From: an uncultured bacterium
GTDB lineage: Bacteria > Armatimonadota > Zipacnadia > Zipacnadales > Zipacnadaceae
Assembly: GCA_937928475.1 (NCBI GenBank)
Contig: CALFVE010000187.1
Span: 1 to 7,654 of the forward strand
Length of the DNA stretch: 7,654 nucleotides
Direction: 5' to 3'
A program made the translations under genes and the position numbers. The notes under the pieces were generated by a model. That model saw only the letters and a list, made by a program, of their open reading frames with translations, was not told the origin of the DNA and made no database searches. Positions 1 through 5,723 of the stretch are shown piece after piece (the first letter of the stretch is position 1; every line of letters starts with the position of its first letter).

Positions 1-1042
1 GCAGGGCAGCCACTGCCGCCTGTGCCCAAGCGACAGTGCCTCCGTCGGCTGGCGCAAATTGTACCAGACCCAAGCCAAGGTCCGCCTCCTGAGCAACGCT
101 ATCGGCGACCACGCAGGGCAGACCTGCCGCCTGCGCCTCCACGACGACAACCGGCAATCCTTCAAGTAGGGAGGGCAAGAGCAGCACGTCCGCCCCCTTC
201 ATGAGCTCAGGCACATCGCGCCGAAGTCCCAAGAAGTGCACGCATTGGGCAAGTCCCATCCGCCGGCTACGTCTTTCCATCGTGTCAAAGAGCGGCCCGT
301 CTCCCACGACAACCAGATGCGCAGCGGGTAGCTGACGAACTACCGCAGCGAATAGACCAAGGAGGAAGGGCAGTCGCTTGCGCCTCACCAGCCGTCCCAC
401 GTAGGCGAACAACGGAGTCTCCGGACTCAGCGCCAGAGCATTGCGAATCCGATTGCGGGCCTGCGCACCCACCGCGAACCTACTCAGGTCTATCGCATTG
501 GGGATTATCCTTACCCGCGGGTCACTCCAGCACGCCCGGCCAAACAGAGCCTGCGCCGCGGGCCGTGAGCAGGCGAACATGTGCGTGGCATGCGAGCGAA
601 GCAGACGTCGCATGTACCAACGAAAGCCCCAGCGCAGCGGGCCTGGAATGTGCTCATCGCCAGCCAAGTGTGAGTGTGCTATCCGAATGGGCACCCCCTT
701 TGCAGCCGCCATGCGCAAGACGAACCCACTGAAGAGAAAGCTGTGGCTATGCACGGCTGCGAAGGGACCCTCGGAGTCCAAGAGCAAGCCGATAGACCTC
801 AAACACGCGGGCAGCGCACTCATGCGCGGTGCAGGGTAGGCTAACACCCTGCCGCCCAATGCTCGAATTTCCTCAGCATAATCACAGCGGGCCCCCTTGT
901 AGAGAGCGAAGTCAAACTGAACGCGCGAGCGATCAATGTTCCGGTACAAATTCATCACGAAGTTCTCGGTGCCGCCGCTCTGCTTCATCCAACTGAGGAA
1001 ATGCAGAACTCGCCGCGGCTTGGCTGCTGAGACCCCGCTCAT
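1..1042 (-). CDS. GT4-family glycosyltransferase (EpsF/WaaG-like fold), C-terminus beyond left edge
   Basis: Predicted cytoplasmic GT-B glycosyltransferase that transfers a sugar from a nucleotide donor to a growing lipid-linked glycan. The visible 347 residues begin with a Rossmann strand and Gly loop (RVLHFLSWMKQSGGTENF, residues 11-28), followed by HSH at 98-100 and IAHSH at 121-125. The interdomain RIIPNAIDLSRF follows at 178-189, then YVGRLVRRKR at 214-223, where Arg and Lys usually contact donor phosphate. The retaining-enzyme EX7E motif is present, E294 to E302, within LLLPSLLEGLPVVVVEA. The frame stays open to base 2, so it has no stop here. Family members usually run about 360-390 residues, so probably only a few tens are missing. 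I chose ATG at 1042 because AAGGG lies 7 bases upstream; the ATG at 1047 is out of frame and stops after two codons. Family is confident; donor and acceptor are unknown. A 436-base gap separates it from the aminotransferase gene upstream. Confidence 0.92.
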   Translation of the reverse strand, partial: MSGVSAAKPRRVLHFLSWMKQSGGTENFVMNLYRNIDRSRVQFDFALYKGARCDYAEEIRALGGRVLAYPAPRMSALPACLRSIGLLLDSEGPFAAVHSHSFLFSGFVLRMAAAKGVPIRIAHSHLAGDEHIPGPLRWGFRWYMRRLLRSHATHMFACSRPAAQALFGRACWSDPRVRIIPNAIDLSRFAVGAQARNRIRNALALSPETPLFAYVGRLVRRKRLPFLLGLFAAVVRQLPAAHLVVVGDGPLFDTMERRSRRMGLAQCVHFLGLRRDVPELMKGADVLLLPSLLEGLPVVVVEAQAAGLPCVVADSVAQEADLGLGLVQFAPADGGTVAWAQAAVAAL

Positions 1043-1049
1043 TGCATTT

Positions 1050-1055
1050 CCCTTC
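1050..1055 (-). promoter_or_regulatory. Shine-Dalgarno site of the GT4 gene
   Basis: On the minus strand, tandem GGAA units (GGAAGGAAGGGAA, 1060-1048) precede the ATG at 1042, with AAGGG ending 7 bases before it. This decides the start codon over the out-of-frame ATG at 1047. Confidence 0.7.
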
Positions 1056-1195
1056 CTTCCTTGCGGGCCTGTCGTTCAGGGTGTCGCCGGCATCGAGACC
1101 AGCGCGAGATGTGCCCTGCTCCCCCCGGGCTCACTGGTACATCAGTCACCAGAGCAGTGCGGCCACCAACCAAGTGCCCCTCATATTCATCGGAT

Positions 1196-1229
1196 GCCGC
1201 GCTGGGCGGCAGAAACCCGCGGAGGCGGG
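1196..1229 (-). repeat. Two adjacent small GC hairpins, possible weak terminator or leader structure
   Basis: Reading the minus strand, CCCGC (1229-1225) and GCGGG (1220-1216) form a perfect 5-bp stem with loop CTCC, followed by TTTCT. Directly after comes a second perfect 5-bp stem, GCCGC (1210-1206) and GCGGC (1200-1196), with loop CCAGC. The first stem plus short T-run looks faintly like an intrinsic terminator, but the stem is short and the T-run is interrupted. Such stems also arise by chance in GC-rich DNA. Confidence 0.25.
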
Positions 1230-1478
1230 GCAACCTTGCGCCCATGTCATTGTGTGAGCATCCATGTGTTGTGGCCAACCAAGCAGCGAGGAGGCGCGCA
1301 GGCCAGCGGGGCCGCACCTTGCCACGAGTCCGCCAGAATCTTGACCCCGACCCAACGCGAGACCTCGGATATCCCCTAAAGCCGCACCGCGGTTACGTAC
1401 TCCCAGATGCTCTACCAGAAGCTAGTTGCTCTGAGCCACGGCCCTAGCGAGATTGAGGCCGAAGCCGGCGGGCGTACC

Positions 1479-2648
1479 CTATTGATGTTTCGTTTTGCGT
1501 GCTGCTGGGCAGGATGTCTGCACGGCCTTCCACAAGGCCCTCACCACCTCCCCTACCTGCTCCCTCGTCAACCGATTGTAGAAAGGCAGCGCAACGGTGC
1601 GGGCGGAGACGCTCTCCGTGACCGGGAAGTCGCCCTCCCTATGGCCGAGCAGCGCCCGCAGGTGCGGCTGCAGGTGCAGCGGCGAGAAGTAGTCGCTGCA
1701 GCCGATGCCCTGGGCGCGCAGGGCGGCGAGGATTGCGTCACGGTCGGCCCGCGTGTACCCCTCGACCAGGCGCACCACGTAGACGAACCAACTGGTCTCC
1801 GCGCCGGGCTCGTCGGGTGCGGGCGTCTGCACCTCCGGCAGGTCGGCCAAGGCCTCATTGTACCAGTTGGCCACCCGTCGGCGCGCCGCCAGCATCTCCT
1901 CCAGGCGCGCTAGCTGCGCAATCCCCAGGGCGCAGTTGAGATCGGAGAGGCGGTAGTTGAAGCCCAGCCGCCCGTGCTGGAGCCAGCCGGCGCCCTCGTC
2001 CCGGCCCTGGTTGCGCATACTGCGGCAGAGCGCGGCGATCTCCTCCCGATCGGTAACAATCATCCCGCCCTCGCCGGTGGTCATCTGTTTGTTGGGGTAG
2101 AAGGCGAAGCAGCCCACATCCCCTAGCGCCCCGCAGCGCGCCCAGGTCCCGCCGGCCCGCCGATAGCGCGCGCCCAGGGCCTCGCAGGAGTCCTCAATGA
2201 GCAATAGGCCGTGTCGCTGGGCGATCTCCCGCAGGCGGTTCCAGTCGGCGGGCCGCCCGAAGAGATCCACGGCCAGGATGGCTTTGGTGCGGGGGGTGAT
2301 CGCCGCCTCGACCAGGCCCACATCGAGATTCAGGGTAAGCGGATCAATGTCCACGAAGACCGGCCGCGCGCGCTCGTACAGCAGGCAGTTGGCCGAAGCC
2401 ACAAAACTGAAGGGCGTGGTGATGACCTCATCCCCCTCGCCGACGCCCAGGGCGCGGACGATCAGGTGCAGGGCGCTGGTGCCGCTGCTCACTGCCACGG
2501 CGTACTTGCAGCCTACATAAGCCGCCATCTTCTCCTCGAACTCGGGCAGTTTGGGCCCCAGGGAGAGCATGGGCGTGCGCAGGACCTCGACAACCGCCTG
2601 AATGTCGGCTTCGGTTAGGTCAGGTTGAGAGAGAGGGATCTGCATCAT
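1479..2648 (-). CDS. DegT/DnrJ/EryC1/StrS family PLP-dependent sugar aminotransferase
   Basis: Predicted cytoplasmic fold-type I aminotransferase that converts a nucleotide-linked keto sugar to an amino sugar, usually with glutamate as amino donor. The 389-residue length is normal for the family. In order: IPLSQPDLTEADIQ at the N-terminus; SSGTSALH (54-61) for PLP phosphate binding; TTPFSFVASAN (77-87); the VFVDID strand (97-102); IEDSCEALGA (151-160), with D153 expected to contact the PLP ring nitrogen; and FAFYPNKQMTTGEGGM (181-196), with K187 the expected Schiff-base lysine. NYRLSDLNCALG (231-242) is the usual conserved C-terminal-half motif. An in-frame TTG at 2663 would add five residues. 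I prefer ATG at 2648 (ATG at 2645 is equally possible) because the family motif begins immediately after; no strong Shine-Dalgarno is visible. It starts 51 bases after the phosphoglycosyl transferase stop. The exact sugar and ring position cannot be read from sequence. Confidence 0.95.
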   Translation of the reverse strand: MMQIPLSQPDLTEADIQAVVEVLRTPMLSLGPKLPEFEEKMAAYVGCKYAVAVSSGTSALHLIVRALGVGEGDEVITTPFSFVASANCLLYERARPVFVDIDPLTLNLDVGLVEAAITPRTKAILAVDLFGRPADWNRLREIAQRHGLLLIEDSCEALGARYRRAGGTWARCGALGDVGCFAFYPNKQMTTGEGGMIVTDREEIAALCRSMRNQGRDEGAGWLQHGRLGFNYRLSDLNCALGIAQLARLEEMLAARRRVANWYNEALADLPEVQTPAPDEPGAETSWFVYVVRLVEGYTRADRDAILAALRAQGIGCSDYFSPLHLQPHLRALLGHREGDFPVTESVSARTVALPFYNRLTREQVGEVVRALWKAVQTSCPAARKTKHQ

Positions 2649-2680
2649 GCTCAGGCGCCACAAACCTCACCGACGGCACG

Positions 2681-2699
2681 CCCGGCCGGGTGGCCCGGG
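2681..2699. repeat. GC-only palindrome cluster between transferase and aminotransferase genes
   Basis: The 51-base spacer holds the perfect palindrome CCCGGCCGGG (2681-2690) and the palindrome CCCGGG (2694-2699). Between them CCGGG (2686-2690) can pair with CCCGG (2694-2698) around a 3-base loop. There is no T-tract, so this is not an intrinsic terminator. Any function in mRNA stability or attenuation is speculative. Confidence 0.35.
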
Positions 2700-3290
2700 T
2701 CAGTGAATCAGCGTTTGCCACAGAATCCGCAGGTCGTCGCAAAGCGAGCAGCGCTCCAGATACTCCAGGTTGATCCTCACCTTGTCCGGCCAGATGACTT
2801 CATCGTTGTACCTTACGGGGTCCGGTTGTTGCGCGAGCAACTCCTCCTCGTTGCGGTAGGCAAGCGTGGCGGGCCCCGTGATTCCGGGGCGCAGTTCCAG
2901 AAGTCGCCGCGCCTCACCTTCCAGTCGGTCAGCATAGCCGGGCACATCCGGCCGGGGGCCGACCAGACTCATCTCCCCCGCCAGCACGTTCCACAGTTGC
3001 GGCAGTTCGTCGAGTTTCCAGCGCCGCAGGAGACGCCCGACCGGGGTCATGCGCGCGTCGCCAGCCACCGTAACGCTACTGTCCCCGGGCGGGCGCACCA
3101 CCATGGTGCGGAACTTCTTGATGCGGAACAACCGCCCGTGCCGGCCCACCCGCTGCTGCACGAACAGCACCGGCCGCCCCGAGGTGGTCCAGATGGCGAT
3201 CGCGACCAGCGCCATCGGCAGGGCGGCCAGCGCCAGACCCCCAGCGGCGCAAACAAAGTCGAAGAGCCGTTTGCCGAAGCGACGGTACAT
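2700..3290 (-). CDS. Short bacterial sugar transferase (PglC/WcaJ-type polyprenyl-phosphate phosphoglycosyl transferase)
   Basis: Monotopic membrane enzyme predicted to transfer a sugar-1-phosphate from a nucleotide sugar to undecaprenyl phosphate on the cytoplasmic face, the committing step of lipid-linked glycan assembly. The 196 residues match the minimal PglC-size form, without the extra N-terminal membrane domain of WcaJ. Seen: basic N-terminus with RRFGKRLFDF; one hydrophobic segment (about 13-34) containing Pro25, where PglC has the proline that makes a re-entrant helix; QQRVGRHGRLFRIKKFRTM (45-63); KLDELPQLWNVL (92-103), with D94-E95 matching the catalytic Asp-Glu dyad; GEMSLVGPRP (105-114); and RPGITGPATLAYRNEE in the C-terminal half. 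ATG at 3290 is supported by GAGGA just upstream. The stop of the preceding gene lies inside that ribosome binding site, suggesting translational coupling. The sugar is unknown; the adjacent aminotransferase makes an amino sugar plausible. Confidence 0.95.
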   Translation of the reverse strand: MYRRFGKRLFDFVCAAGGLALAALPMALVAIAIWTTSGRPVLFVQQRVGRHGRLFRIKKFRTMVVRPPGDSSVTVAGDARMTPVGRLLRRWKLDELPQLWNVLAGEMSLVGPRPDVPGYADRLEGEARRLLELRPGITGPATLAYRNEEELLAQQPDPVRYNDEVIWPDKVRINLEYLERCSLCDDLRILWQTLIH

Positions 3291-3293
3291 GCT

Positions 3294-3298
3294 TCCTC
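3294..3298 (-). promoter_or_regulatory. Shine-Dalgarno of the sugar transferase gene, overlapping the upstream stop codon
   Basis: The minus strand reads GTGAGGAAGCATG. GAGGA (3298-3294) precedes the ATG at 3290 by three bases, and the TGA stop of the membrane glycosyltransferase (3299-3297) shares its GA. This arrangement favours coupled translation of the two genes. Confidence 0.65.
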
Positions 3299-4940
3299 AC
3301 GCCGCCGCCTCCGGGCGACGTCGGGCCATTCGCCCTCCCGCCGCCAGGCAGGCCAAGCCCGCCAGGAAGGGCAGCGCCTGCAAGGCGCGCAGTAGCACGG
3401 CCAGGCGGAGGCTGTAGGGATGCGACTGGCTCAGGCTTCCGTGCCGCATGGAGAATAGCAGGTGGCTAACGAAGTCGTTATTGCGCAGCATCTCCTCGTC
3501 GAGGGAGACCACGGCCTCCCGAACGGGCCCGTCGAGGTCCCAGATGGTCAAGGTGAGCGTTGCCGGCTGTCCTGTGAGCACCGTCTGGGCCTTGGCGGCC
3601 AGCAGCCGGTAGCCCACGAATACCGGCGAAAACTGCGGCCAGAAGTAGGTATCCACCGGGTCCAGGGACCCTCCCCGCTGAGCAACAACCCGCAGGGGCC
3701 ATTGATAGGCGCCCGGTCGGAGCAGGACTCCGGGCACCTGCACGAGCAGCCCCACTAGCCCCAGAAGCACGGCGGCGCGCCAGCGCGAGGCTTTCGCCCG
3801 AAGGCTGGTCATGTCCACCATCGCGGCGGGCAGAAGCAACAGCACGGTCAGCGGGAACAGGTATCGGGGTCCCCAATCTCCCCAGTCTCCCGGCCAGCAA
3901 CGGAAGGAACCGTAGACCAAAAGGAGAGTGAGGGTAGCGAAGAGCACGAAGTTGCGCTCCGGCCGCCATTGCCGGCTCGCGTGCACGAGCCCCCATACCC
4001 CCAGCACGAGCGGCGGGCTGAACAGAAACAGGCTGCGCCCGGAACTGAAGAGCAGCCCCCACAGGCCCACGTACAGGGGCCCCAACGGCTGCGAGCGGTA
4101 GCCGAAGGGGTACTCCGGACTGAACCGGTGCAAGTTCAGCCAGACGAGCCCCAAAACTCCCGCCAACACAGGGAGAGCGAAGAGGACCATCGCACGCCGG
4201 CGCAGCCGAGGAGGCAGCCCTCGCGACCGCTGGTAAGCATACAGAAGGCAGGCTGGCATCAGCACAGCCTCCTGCACACGGGCGAACATAATGAGCGCGG
4301 CGCAGAGGCCGGCGGCGAAAAAGGCCGCTAGCGGGCGGACAGGCATCGGGGCAGTCAGAAACCAGACGACCGCCAGCAGCAAGCATGAGAGGAGGCTCAG
4401 GTACGAGGAGGACTTGCTCATGCCCCAGGCCATGGTCGCAAAGACCCACAGGAGAACTGTGCCCCAGGCCCAGCCCGGCGACTGTGAGATCCGAAGCGTG
4501 AGGGAGAAGAGCAGGGCCGCGGCGAAGGCGTAGAGCAAAGGGTCGTACATCCCGGTTAAGAGATGCTTGACAGCACCGGCGGCGCCCTCTTCGGAGGGGC
4601 CGGTCGCCAGGCGCGCCAGCGTATAGAAGGGCACCACCACTACCGCCCACAGCAGTCCGGTAGTGGCGTGCCGCTCGCCGCGGGCGTTGACGAAGGTCGG
4701 ACCGATGCGGTCGGTGGAGACCTCCTCGCCGGTGGCATCAATGGACAAGTCGCCGGTCTCCAGCAGACTCTTCGCGGTGAGATAGGCCTGGCCGTAGGTG
4801 CTGCCACCTTCCCCAGAAAGGGTGGCGCAGTAGAGGAGGAAAACCCCTAAGGCGAGCAATCGAGCGGGGCACCGCACGGACGACGCGGTCGTGGCCCTAC
4901 CCTCAGCGGGGGCTGCACACCGATTCAGGCCACGGGCCAA
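3297..4940 (-). CDS. Polytopic membrane glycosyltransferase candidate (GT-C/GT39-like, polyprenyl-phosphate-sugar dependent)
   Basis: Hydrophobic 547-residue protein with roughly ten or more membrane segments, a soluble stretch near 402-515 and a last helix near 521-540. The pattern resembles GT-C enzymes that use a polyprenyl-linked donor on the outer membrane face. Seen: first helix at about 27-41; TYGQAYLTAKSLLETGDLSI (48-67) in the first outer loop; GLLWAVVVVPFYTLARL (95-111); SSGRSLFLFSPPLVLGVWGL (299-318); and WPGDWGDWGPRYLFP (359-373), like the WGxRYLxP motif common in this group. The acidic residue usually found right at the start of the first-loop helix is not obvious; E44, E61, D64 and D68 are nearby. 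The start is uncertain: TTG at 4940 gives this length, whereas GTG at 4877 gives 526 residues starting just before the first helix; neither has a good ribosome binding site. The gene follows the methyltransferase by 66 bases. Function rests on topology and motifs, not on a firm family match. Confidence 0.7.
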   Translation of the reverse strand: MARGLNRCAAPAEGRATTASSVRCPARLLALGVFLLYCATLSGEGGSTYGQAYLTAKSLLETGDLSIDATGEEVSTDRIGPTFVNARGERHATTGLLWAVVVVPFYTLARLATGPSEEGAAGAVKHLLTGMYDPLLYAFAAALLFSLTLRISQSPGWAWGTVLLWVFATMAWGMSKSSSYLSLLSCLLLAVVWFLTAPMPVRPLAAFFAAGLCAALIMFARVQEAVLMPACLLYAYQRSRGLPPRLRRRAMVLFALPVLAGVLGLVWLNLHRFSPEYPFGYRSQPLGPLYVGLWGLLFSSGRSLFLFSPPLVLGVWGLVHASRQWRPERNFVLFATLTLLLVYGSFRCWPGDWGDWGPRYLFPLTVLLLLPAAMVDMTSLRAKASRWRAAVLLGLVGLLVQVPGVLLRPGAYQWPLRVVAQRGGSLDPVDTYFWPQFSPVFVGYRLLAAKAQTVLTGQPATLTLTIWDLDGPVREAVVSLDEEMLRNNDFVSHLLFSMRHGSLSQSHPYSLRLAVLLRALQALPFLAGLACLAAGGRMARRRPEAAA

Positions 4941-5006
4941 ACGCCGTGTGTTGCGTAGCAGCCGGATTACAGTCCTGAGGCGGAGCAGATGAATACCCCC
5001 ATGCGC

Positions 5007-5696
5007 TCACTTGCTAGCGAACACGTACACGCGATTGCTGCTTTCGCACGGCTGCGGATCGAGCCTATAGGTCCTCCAGAGGTTGGCATTACGCAGAATG
5101 CTCAACGCATCCGAGAGAACGGGGATACGTCCAGCCCGACTCGTGCTGTGACGCAAGTTCCGCACAAATCTCATATACTGCTCCTCGCAGTTCCCGCAAA
5201 ACCTCATCTCGACCTCGTATTCCTCAAATAGAGCCGTCAGCTCCGCTTGGGTGGGTAGACCGTATTCCACGTGCTCCCGCAGGTAGTCGTGGTCTCGCCC
5301 ATGCACCTCTTTGTATGCCTCCAGGGCTTGGCGCTCCAGGCGTTTATGAGTCTCAGAGCCATAAGGGGTGGCCAGGATGATCATGGTCTGCGCCACTCTG
5401 CACAACTCAGCGACAAAATAGGGGCGCTGCGCTCGCGGCAGGTGCTCCAGAGTGTCAAGGCTCACCACGGCCTCGAACGCACCATCTGAGAAGGGTAAAC
5501 GGTGCCCGCCGTACCTCAGGTCCCCCCGCTCTGCAATGTTGATTGCCAAGCATTTTGCCGAAGGCAAGAACCTGCGCAAAAGCCCTTCTCCGCCCACGTC
5601 CAACACGGACCTCACTCCTGCCCCGCGGAGTCTTTGCGCTGCAACCCAGTGCCGCTCATACGTGTCCCGAGGTTGCAGGAAGAGTGGGAGTCTCAT
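5007..5696 (-). CDS. Class I SAM-dependent methyltransferase (Methyltransf_11-like)
   Basis: Predicted soluble 229-residue methyltransferase, probably acting on a sugar or glycan intermediate given its neighbours. Seen: motif I SVLDVGGEG (30-38), with D33 and the Gly-rich loop of the SAM-binding Rossmann fold; the acidic strand end LAINIAERGDLRY (50-62); LPFSDGAFEAVVSLDTLEHL (67-86), the typical post-I and motif IV region; then a strand ILATPYGSET (107-116). After the core comes a less typical C-terminal part with a Cys pair (FCGNCEE, 167-172) and several aromatic residues. The length is normal for small methyltransferases of this kind. ATG at 5696 is chosen because GAAAGG ends 6 bases upstream. 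It begins 27 bases after the FemAB-like stop. Its GC (about 57% by hand count) is clearly below that of the neighbours, possibly from separate acquisition. Fold is confident; substrate and O/N/C specificity are unknown. Confidence 0.87.
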   Translation of the reverse strand: MRLPLFLQPRDTYERHWVAAQRLRGAGVRSVLDVGGEGLLRRFLPSAKCLAINIAERGDLRYGGHRLPFSDGAFEAVVSLDTLEHLPRAQRPYFVAELCRVAQTMIILATPYGSETHKRLERQALEAYKEVHGRDHDYLREHVEYGLPTQAELTALFEEYEVEMRFCGNCEEQYMRFVRNLRHSTSRAGRIPVLSDALSILRNANLWRTYRLDPQPCESSNRVYVFASK

Positions 5697-5702
5697 GGCT
5701 GG

Positions 5703-5708
5703 CCTTTC
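5703..5708 (-). promoter_or_regulatory. Shine-Dalgarno of the methyltransferase gene
   Basis: GAAAGG on the minus strand (5708-5703) sits 6 bases before the ATG at 5696, inside the 27-base spacer after the FemAB-like stop. It supports the chosen start. Confidence 0.6.
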
Positions 5709-5723
5709 TAGCTCCCAAGGTCT

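Larger units (their letters stand above)
1043..1478. other. 436-base intergenic stretch without a supported gene
   Basis: All three minus-strand frames and the plus strand were read. Only short open frames with no recognisable family occur here. The longest minus-strand one is a 92-codon GTG-initiated frame (1317-1039) whose stop overlaps the GT4 start. GC is about 64% by hand count, close to the flanking genes. The stretch holds two adjacent small GC hairpins (1196-1229) and the GT4 ribosome binding site, but no strong sigma70-like promoter and no long U-tract terminator. It could be a leader or promoter region for the GT4 gene, or decayed coding DNA. Confidence 0.6.

Noticed and set aside
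1249..1278. Possible sigma70-like promoter on the minus strand (TTGGCC, 18-base spacer, CACAAT)
   Set aside because: Each box matches the consensus at only four of six positions, which is expected by chance in a stretch this long.
1405..1425. CTGGTAGAGC on the minus strand, considered as an ops/JUMPStart-like element for RfaH-type antitermination
   Set aside because: It keeps GGTAG but lacks the leading GGC and the required T after the two variable bases, and it does not precede the first gene of the operon.
1422..1478. In-frame continuation after the aminotransferase stop (18 codons, then TAG at 1424-1422), considered as a broken C-terminal extension
   Set aside because: The 389-residue protein is already full length for the family, so no extension is needed. 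The downstream open frame shows no recognisable sequence.
2625..3395. A 256-codon plus-strand frame antisense to the sugar transferase gene
   Set aside because: It is a shadow of the strongly conserved sugar transferase frame, with Gln/Arg/Pro-rich translation and no family resemblance.
3478..4650. A 390-codon minus-strand frame inside the membrane glycosyltransferase gene
   Set aside because: It is rich in Ala, Arg, Gly and Pro with no motif, while the overlapping frame encodes a coherent multi-helix membrane protein. It is a shadow frame of high GC.
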